A DNA stretch of 64,000 nucleotides from Micromonospora kangleipakensis (GTDB lineage Bacteria; Actinomycetota; Actinomycetes; Mycobacteriales; Micromonosporaceae): assembly GCF_004217615.1 (NCBI RefSeq), contig NZ_SHLD01000001.1, positions 5,952,001-6,016,000 of the forward strand, read 5' to 3'. This document shows, piece after piece, positions 18,532-28,509 of the stretch. Position numbers and translations under genes: made by a program. Position 1 is the first letter of the stretch. Each line of letters opens with the position of its first letter. The notes below the pieces were generated by a model, which did not search any database, had not been told where the DNA came from, and saw only the letters and a program-made list of their open reading frames with translations.

Positions 18532-19106
18532 CCGGCCCCGACACCGCGTCGGGCGCGGCGGTCACCCCCGCGACGGCGGTCACCGGCGCGGCCGACGACC
18601 GCCGCCCCGGGCCGCCCGTCCGCGCTCCGATCGGGGGGCCGCCGACCGGCGGTGCCGGCCCGGCCGGCGACCTGGCGACGCGGCAGGCGGAGCTGGTCGC
18701 GACGCTGGTCGCGGGCGGACCGCTGCCGTCCGGCTTCGCCCCGGCGCCGGTCGACGCCGCGCGTCGCGCGCTGCTGGGCAAGCGCGGCGGCGACGTGGCC
18801 CGGCACTGGCCGCTGCTCGCCGCCGGCCTCGGCGCCACCTGGCCGGCGACCTTCGCCGACTGGGCGGCGGGCCGCCCCACGAACGGGTCGCTGCGCGACG
18901 GCTGGGACCTGGCCCGGGAGCTGCGCGACCGCGGCACGCTGCCGGCGCTCGGCGCGGAGGAGCTGGCCACCCGCGAGGCCGTCACCCGCTACGACGGCCG
19001 CGGCGGCCCCCGGCCGCGCCGGCTCCCGGCCGTGGGCCGGGCCGGCGGTGCCGTCGTGGTGCAGCTCGCCGGTCGGGTACGCCTGCTGCGCCCCGCCCGT
19101 CGCTGA
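18528..19106 (+). CDS. Probable partner protein of the DUF692 enzyme (unnamed family)
   Basis: A 192-residue protein. After a Pro/Gly/Ala-rich first 50 residues comes a helical domain beginning DLATRQAELVATLVAGGPLP, with FDPAP-like FAPAPVDAARRALLGKRGGDVARHWP and later TFADWAAGRPTNGSLRDGWDLAREL. This helical pattern resembles the small DNA-binding-like/partner proteins that accompany DUF692 enzymes (DUF2063-like) and may deliver the substrate. I do not recognise it with confidence. GTG 18528 overlaps the DUF692 stop (GTGA). The next gene starts 42 bases later and appears unrelated. Confidence 0.6.
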   Translation: MTGPDTASGAAVTPATAVTGAADDRRPGPPVRAPIGGPPTGGAGPAGDLATRQAELVATLVAGGPLPSGFAPAPVDAARRALLGKRGGDVARHWPLLAAGLGATWPATFADWAAGRPTNGSLRDGWDLARELRDRGTLPALGAEELATREAVTRYDGRGGPRPRRLPAVGRAGGAVVVQLAGRVRLLRPARR

Positions 19107-19148
19107 CCCGGTTCGCGCGGTCCTCCCGGGTACGGCAGGATCGACCCC

Positions 19149-19910
19149 ATGGATCTCGGACTGGCCGGCCGGGTGTACGTGCTCACCGGCGCCTCCCGTG
19201 GCCTCGGCTTCGCCACCGCCGAACAGCTCGTCGCGGACGGCGCCCGGGTGGTGATCTCGGCGCGCGCCCCGGAGCAGGTGGCCGCGGCGGTCGAGGCGCT
19301 CGGCGGCCCGGAGCGGGCGATCGGGCTGACCGCCGACCTGAGCGACCCGGAGACGTCGCAGCGGCTGGTCGCCGCCGCCCGGGAGCAGTTCGGCCGCCTC
19401 GACGGGGCGCTGGTCTCGGTGGGCGGGCCGCCCCGGGGCACCGCCGCCCAGGTGACCGACGAGCAGTGGCGGGAGTCCTTCGAGACGGTCTTCCTGGGCA
19501 GCGTCCGCGCCGCCCGGACGGTCGCCGCCGCGCTCACCGACGGCGGCGCGATCGGCCTGGTGCTCTCCACCTCGGCCCGGGAGCCGCTGCCCGGCCTCGG
19601 CATCTCCAACGGCCTGCGCCCCGGCCTGGCCGGGGTGGCCAAGGACATCGCCGACGAGTACGGCCCGCGCGGCGTCCGCGTGGTCGGCCTGCTGCCGGGG
19701 CGGATCATGACGGACCGGAACCGGGAACTCTTCGCCGCCACCGGGGACGCCGAGCGGGCCCTGGCCGAGGCGCAGGCCGGCATCCCGCTGCGCCGGATCG
19801 GCGAGCCGGCGGAGTTCGGCCGGGTCGCCGCCTTCCTGCTCTCCCCCGCCGCCGGCTACGTCACCGGGATCACCGTGCCGGTCGACGGCGGCGCGCTGCG
19901 CGGCCTGTGA
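19149..19910 (+). CDS. SDR-family oxidoreductase-like protein lacking the catalytic tyrosine
   Basis: A 253-residue Rossmann-fold SDR with the nucleotide loop TGASRGLGFA (residues ~13-22), ISARAPEQ and the C-terminal PVDGGALRG. The catalytic YxxxK segment is replaced by SNGLRPGLAG after LSTSAREPLPG, so the usual Tyr and Lys are not in place. This matches a recognised BKR-like SDR subgroup with incomplete active sites, often annotated 3-oxoacyl-ACP reductase. Its reaction is therefore uncertain. ATG 19149 follows CAGGA. It is 10 bases upstream of the glycosylase gene and probably co-transcribed with it. Confidence 0.85.
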   Translation: MDLGLAGRVYVLTGASRGLGFATAEQLVADGARVVISARAPEQVAAAVEALGGPERAIGLTADLSDPETSQRLVAAAREQFGRLDGALVSVGGPPRGTAAQVTDEQWRESFETVFLGSVRAARTVAAALTDGGAIGLVLSTSAREPLPGLGISNGLRPGLAGVAKDIADEYGPRGVRVVGLLPGRIMTDRNRELFAATGDAERALAEAQAGIPLRRIGEPAEFGRVAAFLLSPAAGYVTGITVPVDGGALRGL

Positions 19911-19920
19911 CGGCAGACCG

Positions 19921-20640
19921 GTGACGGGCGGGCGCAGGGCGGCGCGGGGACCGGCCGACGGCGACCCGGCGACGCCCGACGACCGCCGCACGACGCCGGC
20001 GCACGGCGGCCCCGCGGAGGCGTCCGGCGGGCGTCGGCGGGCACGTGGTCCGCTCCTGGGCGGTGCGGCGACGGCTCCGTCCGTCACCTGCCGTCCACGG
20101 CCGACGCGGGAGGAGTTGGCGGCCGCCGCCGACCGCACCATCCCGGATCTGATCGCACCCGGGCTGGACGTGCTCTTCGTGGGGATCAACCCGGGGCTCT
20201 GGTCGGCCGCCACCGGCTGCCACTTCGCCCGGCCGGGCAACCGGTTCTGGCCGGCGCTGCACCGCGGCGGCTTCACCCCGCGCCAGCTGCACCCCGGTGA
20301 GCAGGGCGAGCTGCTCGGCTGGGGGCTCGGCATCACCAACATGGTGGCCCGGGCCAGCGCCCGGGCCGACGAGCTGACCGCCGAGGAGCTGCTGGCCGGC
20401 GCGGACATCCTCGCCGGGAAGGTCGAGCGGTACCGGCCACGGTGGGTGGCGGTGGTCGGGGTGACCGCGTACCGGATCGGCTTCGCCCGGCCGAAGGCGA
20501 CCTTCGGCCCGCAGCCCGAGCTGCTCGGCGGGGCGCGGCTCTGGGTGCTGCCCAACCCGAGCGGTCTGAACGCGCACTTCACCCCGGAGACGCTCGGTGC
20601 CGCCTTCGGCGAGCTGCGCGCGGCGACGACCGCCGGCTGA
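19921..20640 (+). CDS. mug: G/U mismatch-specific DNA glycosylase
   Basis: Residues ~80-239 form a Mug/TDG-type uracil-DNA glycosylase that removes U or T opposite G in base-excision repair. It has FVGINPGLWSAATGCHFA (residues ~86-103), RPGNRFWPALH and the C-terminal NPSGLNAHF. GTG 19921 is the only usable in-frame start near the previous stop; it produces a ~60-residue disordered Ala/Gly/Arg-rich N-terminal extension not usual in the family. No strong ribosome site is visible, so translation may be coupled to the upstream SDR. Confidence 0.88.
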   Translation: MTGGRRAARGPADGDPATPDDRRTTPAHGGPAEASGGRRRARGPLLGGAATAPSVTCRPRPTREELAAAADRTIPDLIAPGLDVLFVGINPGLWSAATGCHFARPGNRFWPALHRGGFTPRQLHPGEQGELLGWGLGITNMVARASARADELTAEELLAGADILAGKVERYRPRWVAVVGVTAYRIGFARPKATFGPQPELLGGARLWVLPNPSGLNAHFTPETLGAAFGELRAATTAG

Positions 20641-20664
20641 TCGCCGGTGGCCGTCGCCGCCGGG

Positions 20665-22656
20665 TCAGTTCGCCGCGGCCGGCGGCATCGCCTCGTCGGC
20701 CACATACGTCGCCATCGGCATGGTGATCACCGGCTCGGGGCCGGTGGCGTCGACGTACGGGGTGGGCGAGTCGGCGACCGCGAACTGGGTGCGGTACAGC
20801 TCGGCGTAGAGGCCGCCGACGGCGACCAGCTCGTCGTGCCGGCCCCGCTCCACGATTCGCCCCTCGTCCAGCACGAGGATCTGATCGGCGGCCCGGACGG
20901 TGGAGAGCCGGTGCGCGATCACCAGCGCGGTACGCCCGGTCAGGGCCACCGACAGCGCCCGCTGCACGGCCGCCTCGCTCTCCGAGTCCAGGTGGGCGGT
21001 GGCCTCGTCGAGGATCACGATCGACGGCGCCTTGAGCAGCAGCCGGGCGATCGCGATGCGCTGCTTCTCGCCGCCGGAGAAGCGGTAGCCCCGCTCCCCG
21101 ACCGTGGTCTCCAGCCCGTCGGGCAGGGCGCGGACCAGGTCGGCGATCTGCGCGCCGGCGAGCGCGGCCCAGATCTCGTCGTCGGTGGCGTCCGGCTTGG
21201 CGTAGCGCAGGTTCTCCGCGATGGTCTCGTGGAACAGGTGCGAGTCCTGGGTGACCACGCCGATCTCGTCGCGCAGCGAGGCGAGGGTGGCGTCCCGGAC
21301 GTCGACCCCGCCGACCAGCACTTGGCCGTCGCTGACGTCGTAGATCCGGGAGATCAGCATGGAGAGCGTCGACTTGCCGGCGCCGGAGGGGCCGACCAGG
21401 GCGACCATCTGCCCGGGCTCCACGGTGAACGAGACGCCCTTGAGCACCGGCTCGTTGATCGTCCGGTCCAGGGTGGCGACCTCCTCCAGGGAGGCCAGCG
21501 ACACCTCGGCCGCGCTCGGGTAGCGGAACCGTACGTCGCGGAACTCCACCCGGCCGTTGCCCCGGGGCACCGGCACGGCGTCCGGCTTCTCCTCGATGCC
21601 GGGGCGCAGGTCGAGCACCTCGAAGACCCGGTCGAAGGAGACCAGCGCGCTCATCACGTCCACCCGGACGTTGGAGAGCGCGGTCAGCGGCCCGTAGAGG
21701 CGGGTGAGCAGCAGCGCGAGGGTGACGACGGTGCCGGCGCTGACCCCACCGGTGACCGCCAGCCAGCCGCCGAGCCCGTAGGTGAGCGCCTGGGCCAGGG
21801 ATGCCACCAGCAGCATCGCGACGAAGAAGGTCCGCGAGTACATGGCGGACTGGATGCCGATGTCGCGGACCCGCTCGGCCCGGCCGGCGAAGCGGCGCGC
21901 CTCCAGCTCGGGCGAGCCGAAGAGCTTGACCAGCAGCGCCCCGGCCACGCCGAACCGCTCGGTCATCGTCGCGTTCATCTTGGCATCGAGGTTGTACGAC
22001 TCGCGGGTGATCTCGGCGAGCCGCTTGCCGACCCGGCGGGCCGGGATGATGAAGATCGGCAGCAGGATCAGCGAGAGCGTGGTGATCTGCCAGGACAGGG
22101 TGAACATCACGCCGGCGGTGAGCACCAGCTGGATGACGTTGCTGACCACGCCGGACAGGGTCGAGGTGAAGGCCCGCTGGGCCCCCAGCACGTCGTTGTT
22201 GAGCCGGCTGACCAGAGCGCCGGTCTGCGTCCGGGTGAAGAACTGCAACGGCATCCGCTGCACGTGGTCGTAGACCCGGGTGCGCAGGTCGAGGATGATC
22301 CCCTCGCCGATCCGGGCGGAGTACCAGCGCTGGGCCAGGGAGAAGAGCGCGTCGGCGACGGCCAGCACGGCGATGACCACGGCGAGCCGGACGACCACCG
22401 AGCCGGCCTCGGCGCCGCCGCGGTTGATCGCGTTGATCACGTCACCGGCGAGCACCGGGGTCGCCACCCCGATGACCGCGGCGATCACCACGGTGACCAG
22501 GAAGACCACAATGTCGCGCCGGTACGGCTGGGCGAAGGCGACGATCCGCTTGGCGGTGCCGCGCTTGAGCTGGTGCGCGGTCACCTCATCCTGGCTGCGC
22601 ATCGACCGGAGCATGCTCCAGCCCGCCATGCCCCCGCCGTGCATCGGACTGGACAC
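20665..22656 (-). CDS. ABC exporter, fused membrane and ATPase domains (multidrug/lipid type)
   Basis: A 663-residue half-transporter. An N-terminal six-helix type-I ABC exporter domain spans about residues 45-340. The nucleotide-binding domain has Walker A GPSGAGKST (~420), signature FSGGEKQRIA and Walker B SIVILDEATAHLD. It probably acts as a homodimer exporting drugs, lipids or metabolites. The start is well supported: GGAGGTGACGA directly before GTG 22656. Upstream, CGTCGGG/CCCGACG (22688-22709) forms an inverted repeat that could be an operator. Convergent with mug, whose stop is 24 bases away; no terminator is visible between them. Confidence 0.92.
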   Translation of the reverse strand: MSSPMHGGGMAGWSMLRSMRSQDEVTAHQLKRGTAKRIVAFAQPYRRDIVVFLVTVVIAAVIGVATPVLAGDVINAINRGGAEAGSVVVRLAVVIAVLAVADALFSLAQRWYSARIGEGIILDLRTRVYDHVQRMPLQFFTRTQTGALVSRLNNDVLGAQRAFTSTLSGVVSNVIQLVLTAGVMFTLSWQITTLSLILLPIFIIPARRVGKRLAEITRESYNLDAKMNATMTERFGVAGALLVKLFGSPELEARRFAGRAERVRDIGIQSAMYSRTFFVAMLLVASLAQALTYGLGGWLAVTGGVSAGTVVTLALLLTRLYGPLTALSNVRVDVMSALVSFDRVFEVLDLRPGIEEKPDAVPVPRGNGRVEFRDVRFRYPSAAEVSLASLEEVATLDRTINEPVLKGVSFTVEPGQMVALVGPSGAGKSTLSMLISRIYDVSDGQVLVGGVDVRDATLASLRDEIGVVTQDSHLFHETIAENLRYAKPDATDDEIWAALAGAQIADLVRALPDGLETTVGERGYRFSGGEKQRIAIARLLLKAPSIVILDEATAHLDSESEAAVQRALSVALTGRTALVIAHRLSTVRAADQILVLDEGRIVERGRHDELVAVGGLYAELYRTQFAVADSPTPYVDATGPEPVITMPMATYVADEAMPPAAAN

Positions 22657-22756
22657 TCGTCACCTCCGGGTCGTGGGCAGCCTGGACCGTCGGGTCAATT
22701 CTCCCGACGACTACGACAACCTCGCGAGTAACCCGGATCTTCCCTAACGGTCCTTA

Positions 22757-23524
22757 CTATTCTCCCCGCCCGGCGAGGTCACGCAGGCGGCGGGTCTGCG
22801 CCTCCCGCTCGGCACGCTGCTGCTCGGCGTGGGTACGACCACCGGCGCCGGCGACCAGCGCCTTGATCTCGACCACCGCGTCCCGGTTGCCGGCCAGCAG
22901 GCCGGCGGTCAGATCCCGCACCGCGCCGTCCAGCTCGGCGGTCGGCACGACGAGGTTGGCGAGCCCGATCCGGTCGGCCTCGGCGGCGTCCATCCGGCGG
23001 CCGGTGGCGCAGATCTCCAGCGCGCGGGCGTAGCCGACCAGCTCCACCAGGCGCTTCGTGCCGGCGAGGTCGGGGACGAGACCGAGGGTCACCTCGGCCA
23101 TGGAGAGCTTGGCGTCCTCGGCGAGCACCCGCAGGTCGCAGGCGAGGGCGAGCTGGAAGCCGGCACCGATGGCGTGCCCCTGCACGGCGGCCACCGAGAT
23201 CACGTCGGGGCGGTGCAGCCAGGTGAAACCGGCCTGGAACTCGGCGATCCGGTCGGCGCACTCCTGCTCGGGCAGGGTGGACAGCTCGGCGAAGGAGCCG
23301 GGCCCGGAGGCGCCGGCCACCGACAGGTCGAGGCCGGCGGAGAAGGCCCGCCCCTCGCCGCGGACGACGACGACGCGGACGTCGCCGGGCAGCTCCCGGG
23401 AGAAGTCGCTCATCGCGCGCCACATCGCCGGGGTCTGGGCGTTGAGCACGTCGGGCCGGCACAACGTCACCGTCGCGACCGGCCCGTCGCAGTCGAGTCG
23501 CACCCCGGTCGTCTCGGCGGTCAC
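22757..23524 (-). CDS. Enoyl-CoA hydratase/isomerase family protein
   Basis: A 255-residue crotonase-fold protein. The oxyanion-hole segment RAFSAGLDLSVAG and the helix AVQGHAIGAGFQLALACDLRV are clear. The acidic residue of LSMAEVTLGLVPDLAGTKRL occupies the catalytic position. It probably hydrates or isomerises an acyl-CoA; substrate unknown. GTG 23524 (VTAETTGVRLDCDGP) is the natural domain start; longer in-frame sequence is low complexity. It lies 46 bases downstream of the small HTH gene and may be co-transcribed. Confidence 0.9.
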   Translation of the reverse strand: MTAETTGVRLDCDGPVATVTLCRPDVLNAQTPAMWRAMSDFSRELPGDVRVVVVRGEGRAFSAGLDLSVAGASGPGSFAELSTLPEQECADRIAEFQAGFTWLHRPDVISVAAVQGHAIGAGFQLALACDLRVLAEDAKLSMAEVTLGLVPDLAGTKRLVELVGYARALEICATGRRMDAAEADRIGLANLVVPTAELDGAVRDLTAGLLAGNRDAVVEIKALVAGAGGRTHAEQQRAEREAQTRRLRDLAGRGE

Positions 23525-23570
23525 CGGACTGCCCGGGGCACGGCGCTGATGGACGACGCTGGCGGGCGGG

Positions 23571-23798
23571 TCACGCCTTCTTGCGGCGCCGGGCGCCGCC
23601 GCGCTGCCGCAGCTGCACCCCGGACTCGGTGAGCACCCGGTGGATGAACCCGTAGGAACGGCCGGTCGAGGCCGCCAGCGCACGGATGCTCTCCCCAGAG
23701 GTGTACCGCTTTACCAGGTCCTTGGCGAGCGTCTGACGCTCGGCCCCGACGATCCGGCGACCCTTCTCAGTGCTGGTGGCTGTGCCAGTGGCTGCCAT
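23571..23798 (-). CDS. Small conserved helix-turn-helix protein
   Basis: A 75-residue basic protein. The core LVKRYTSGESIRALAASTGRS and YGFIHRVLTESGVQLRQRGG is a helix-turn-helix of the transposase/homeodomain-like type, found in nearly identical small proteins across Streptomyces and Micromonospora. The C-terminus ARRRKKA is strongly basic. It is probably a DNA-binding protein; its regulon is unknown. ATG 23798 is preceded by GAGGAATCAGC. About 226 bases upstream are non-coding and relatively AT-rich. Confidence 0.8.
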   Translation of the reverse strand: MAATGTATSTEKGRRIVGAERQTLAKDLVKRYTSGESIRALAASTGRSYGFIHRVLTESGVQLRQRGGARRRKKA

Positions 23799-24024
23799 GC
23801 TGATTCCTCACGTCCCAGACTGTGCGGTTCGGATACGGTCCCACCTATTAGACCGCCTCGAACGATCATGCGCCAGATATCAACTCTTCGCCAACCGACA
23901 CGCTATGCAATGTCAGCTTCCCGATAGAGTGATCCTTCTGACCGGCTGACACCGCGCCGCCCGACCGTCCCGCCAGGGCCGGCCGTCCGAACGATCATGG
24001 TGCGCCGGCCCGTACGCTGCCCCG

Positions 24025-24627
24025 GTGACCGACCCGCTCGCCGCAGCGGCCGCCGCGGCGGCCGTCTTCGCCGCCACCAACATCGACGACATCGTGGTGC
24101 TCACCGTGTTCTTCGTGGCGGCCCGGCACGCCGGCCGACCCCGCCCCTGGCACATCGTGGCCGGTCAGTACCTGGGCATCGGGGCGCTGGTCGCCGTCGC
24201 GGTGGTCGTCGCCGCCGGCCTGCTGGTCGTCCCCGACCCGTGGACCGGCCTGCTCGGCCTGCTGCCGATCGGGCTGGGGATCCGCGCCGTGCTCAGCCGC
24301 TCCGCCGACGACGGGCCGCCGGCCGTGGTCGGCAGCCTGCTCGGCGTCGCCGGGGTGACCATCGCCAACGGCGCCGACAACGTCGCGGTCTACGTGCCGG
24401 TGTTCCGCTCCCTGGACCCGGCGACCGGGCTGGTGTGGCTGCTGGTCTTCGCCGCCCTGGTCGCCGTCTGGTGCGCGGTCGCCGCTCTGCTGGGCGGCCA
24501 TCCCCGGGTGGTCCGGCTGGTCGGTCGCGCCGGCCGCTGGCTGGTGCCTGCGGTCTTCGTCGCGATCGGCGCGACGATCCTGGTCACCTCCGGCGTCCTG
24601 ACCCGCCTCGCCGAGCTGGCCGGCTGA
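24025..24627 (+). CDS. CadD-type cadmium/cation resistance transporter
   Basis: A 200-residue integral membrane protein with five to six hydrophobic helices. The paired family motifs FAATNIDDIVVLTVFF (residues ~11-26) and IANGADNVAVYVPVF (~112-126) identify the CadD/LysE-superfamily cadmium resistance transporters, although export of cadmium is not assured. GTG 24025 gives VTDPLAAAAAAA; no strong ribosome site. Convergent with the ABC-F gene with a terminator between. Confidence 0.85.
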   Translation: MTDPLAAAAAAAAVFAATNIDDIVVLTVFFVAARHAGRPRPWHIVAGQYLGIGALVAVAVVVAAGLLVVPDPWTGLLGLLPIGLGIRAVLSRSADDGPPAVVGSLLGVAGVTIANGADNVAVYVPVFRSLDPATGLVWLLVFAALVAVWCAVAALLGGHPRVVRLVGRAGRWLVPAVFVAIGATILVTSGVLTRLAELAG

Positions 24628-24638
24628 CTCGTCAGCCA

Positions 24639-24672
24639 GTCGACCCGGGTCGGTGGCTCAGCCCGGGTCGAC
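24639..24672. terminator. Bidirectional terminator between cadD-like and ABC-F genes
   Basis: GTCGACCCGGG pairs perfectly with CCCGGGTCGAC across a 12-base loop, between two convergent genes. Confidence 0.8.
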
Positions 24673-24682
24673 CTCGGTGCCG

Positions 24683-26287
<1,605 letters not shown>

Positions 26288-26535
26288 TTCGCAGTACTCG
26301 CTCTCGGGGATCCGGAAGGGCTGACTCAGGGCACGCGAAAGCGCCAACGGGTCAGATGTTCCCGTCGGCGCGGGGCGGTTCAGCCTTCGCAGCGCAGCAC
26401 CCGCCAAGTGTACCGGGCGGCCCGTGGCGCCCCGCCCGGATTACCGAGCAAGATCATCGGGTACGGAATTCGCCATCCGGACCCGGTCCGGTACCGCAAC
26501 CACCAAAAACGGATCAATCGGTGATCGGGGTCAAC

Positions 26536-27447
26536 ATGGAGCTGAACGAGAACGCGCGGATCGACACCAGCCAGGTGGACGACCGGCGAGGGTCCGGCGG
26601 AGGCGGCGGGATGGGCATTCCGATCCCGATCGGCGGCGGACGTGGTGGGATCGTCGGCATCATCATCGCCGTCCTCGTCGCGCTGGTCGGTGGCGGTTTC
26701 GGGCTGAACGCGATGAACGACGGCGGCTCGCAGGAGGGCGACAACACCTCGCTGCAGCAGAAATGCTCGGCACAGGACGCGCTGGAGCAGCTCGACTGCC
26801 GCAACACCCTGTACGTCAACTCGATCCAGGCGTACTGGACCAAGGCCCTGCCGGAGGTCTTCGGCGAGCAGTACAAGGCGTCCAAGACCGTCTTCTTCAG
26901 CCAGGGCGTCAACACCGGCTGCGGCCAGGCCGACTCGGGCGTCGGCCCGTTCTACTGCCCGGCCGACGACCTGGTCTACATCGACCTCACCTTCTACAAG
27001 CTCCTCGCCGACCAGCTCGGCGCCGAGGGCGAGTTCGCCCAGCCGTACGTGCTGGCCCACGAGTACGGCCACCACGTGCAGGACCTGCTCGGCACCGAGG
27101 CGCAGATGCGCCGCCAGCAGCAGCGTGACCCGAACAACGCCAACGCGCTCTCGGTGAAGCTGGAGCTCCAGGCCGACTGCTACGCCGGCGCCTGGGCGAA
27201 GAACGCCACCGGCACCTCGGACGAGCAGGGACAGAAGATCTTCAAGAGCATCACCGAGCAGGACATCCAGCAGGCGATCGACACCGCCGAGAAGATCGGC
27301 GACGACGCGATCTCCAAGCGCTCGGGCCGGCCGGTGAACCCGGACGAGTTCACCCATGGCACGTCGGAACAGCGCAAGCAGTGGTTCACCAAGGGCTACT
27401 CCACCGGCGACCCGAAGGCCTGCGACACCTTCGGCGGCAGCCTCTGA
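26536..27447 (+). CDS. Membrane-anchored neutral zinc metallopeptidase (YpfJ family)
   Basis: A 303-residue protein. A Gly-rich cytoplasmic start is followed by one membrane helix (GGIVGIIIAVLVALVGGG, about residues 36-53) and an exported domain. The zinc site is LAHEYGHHVQD (~174-184) with the third ligand in KLELQADCYAGAW. This is the Zn_peptidase (DUF541-unrelated, YpfJ-like) family of putative neutral zinc proteases; substrates are unknown. Four Cys in the exported domain could form disulfides. ATG 26536 gives MELNENARIDTSQVDDRRG, the usual family start. Followed by a strong terminator. Confidence 0.9.
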   Translation: MELNENARIDTSQVDDRRGSGGGGGMGIPIPIGGGRGGIVGIIIAVLVALVGGGFGLNAMNDGGSQEGDNTSLQQKCSAQDALEQLDCRNTLYVNSIQAYWTKALPEVFGEQYKASKTVFFSQGVNTGCGQADSGVGPFYCPADDLVYIDLTFYKLLADQLGAEGEFAQPYVLAHEYGHHVQDLLGTEAQMRRQQQRDPNNANALSVKLELQADCYAGAWAKNATGTSDEQGQKIFKSITEQDIQQAIDTAEKIGDDAISKRSGRPVNPDEFTHGTSEQRKQWFTKGYSTGDPKACDTFGGSL

Positions 27448-27466
27448 CGCCGACCGGACCGCACCA

Positions 27467-27506
27467 GGACCCCGGCGCCGTGGTGGGCGACCCGGCGCCG
27501 GGGTCC
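27467..27506 (+). terminator. Terminator after the zinc metallopeptidase gene
   Basis: GGACCCCGGCGCCG pairs perfectly over 14 bases with CGGCGCCGGGGTCC. A second hairpin at 27511-27543 (GTGGTGGC.../...GCCACCAC) follows and may serve the convergent gene. Confidence 0.85.
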
Positions 27507-27586
27507 CTCCGTGGTGGCACCACGGTCGCCGTGAGGCCACCACATGCATGACATCCGGCCACGGCTTCGGTCATCGGGGGCTCGGG

Positions 27587-27952
27587 TCACCCGAGCCGGG
27601 ACACCTGGTAGTGGCTGATGAACCAGGCCTCGCCGATCCGGCGCACGATCACGCTGAGGTGGACGGTCAGGACCGGCCGGTCGGTGAAGGCGAAGTCGAC
27701 ACTCAGATAGCCGAGGACCAGGTCGTCGGCGAGTCGCCGGGTCTCGCGGATGTCGTACGCGGCGGTCATGCCGACGGGCTGGGCGGCGTAATACTCGGCG
27801 ACGCCGTCGCGGCCGACAGTGTACGGATGCAGGCCTTGGAAGATCGCGTCGTCGGTGAAGTACGACGCGACGCGATCAGGGTCGTGAGCATTGACGGCGG
27901 ACCTCCACCGGTCGAGGACGGTACGCAGAATCTGCGCCTCGGTGTTGGTCAT
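27587..27952 (-). CDS. SnoaL-like/NTF2-fold protein
   Basis: A 121-residue NTF2-like single domain (SgcJ/DUF4440-like). It starts ILRTVLDRWRSAVNAHDPDR, has the pocket segment YFTDDAIFQGLHPYTVGRDG and ends in the strands VRRIGEAWFISHYQVSRL. Such proteins are small enzymes (isomerases, cyclases, hydrolases) or ligand binders; no catalytic assignment is possible. ATG 27952 follows GGGAGA. It is 126 bases downstream of the muconolactone-isomerase-like gene on the same strand. Confidence 0.82.
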   Translation of the reverse strand: MTNTEAQILRTVLDRWRSAVNAHDPDRVASYFTDDAIFQGLHPYTVGRDGVAEYYAAQPVGMTAAYDIRETRRLADDLVLGYLSVDFAFTDRPVLTVHLSVIVRRIGEAWFISHYQVSRLG

Positions 27953-28078
27953 GGTGGTCTCCCGTGCTGTTGGGCGGATGAGAGTGTGCGGAGGGTGGGG
28001 AAGGCTGACGCGCGACGTCGGCACGCTCGGTCTCGACACCGGCATGGCGTGGATCCCGTCGGGCGACCCGTTCCGGGC

Positions 28079-28378
28079 TTACCGGGCCGGCTGAGCCGGG
28101 TCGTTCGGGTGCGGTGACAACGGCGTGACGGAGTCGTGCCGCCACTCGCGCAGCGGCATCGACGCGAGGACCATTTCCAGCTGATCCCCATCGTCCGCAC
28201 GGAAAAGTCCCCACGTACGCCACTCGCCCGGCCCCAGCGGCGGCCGCCACAGCCGCAGGAGACTGCCCTGCGCGGCCAGCTCAGCCGACCGCGCCGCCTC
28301 CCGCTCGCGCATCTCGGCGACCTCATCGACTGACGTGCCGTCCGGCACCGTGGTGACCATGTCAACGAGAAACTCCAC
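28079..28378 (-). CDS. Muconolactone delta-isomerase-like small protein
   Basis: A 99-residue dimeric alpha/beta-barrel-type protein. VEFLVDMVTTVPDG, then EMREREAARSAELAAQG and SLLRLWRPPLGPGEWRTWGLF, match the muconolactone isomerase/YciI-like family. Isomerase activity is not established for such stand-alone actinobacterial copies. GTG 28378 follows GAGGGAG by 8 bases. The 130-base upstream stretch is unusually AT-rich and probably contains the promoter. Confidence 0.75.
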   Translation of the reverse strand: MEFLVDMVTTVPDGTSVDEVAEMREREAARSAELAAQGSLLRLWRPPLGPGEWRTWGLFRADDGDQLEMVLASMPLREWRHDSVTPLSPHPNDPAQPAR

Positions 28379-28509
28379 TGCTCATACTCCCTCGCCGGGC
28401 GTACAACACTGCATATTTTGCGCGGAAACTGCTCTTATGGGGCGCGACTGTCGCCTCTGGTTCCTCGGCCGGATGCGGCCGCCGCGGACACCGCCGCCAA
28501 CCGCTGAGG

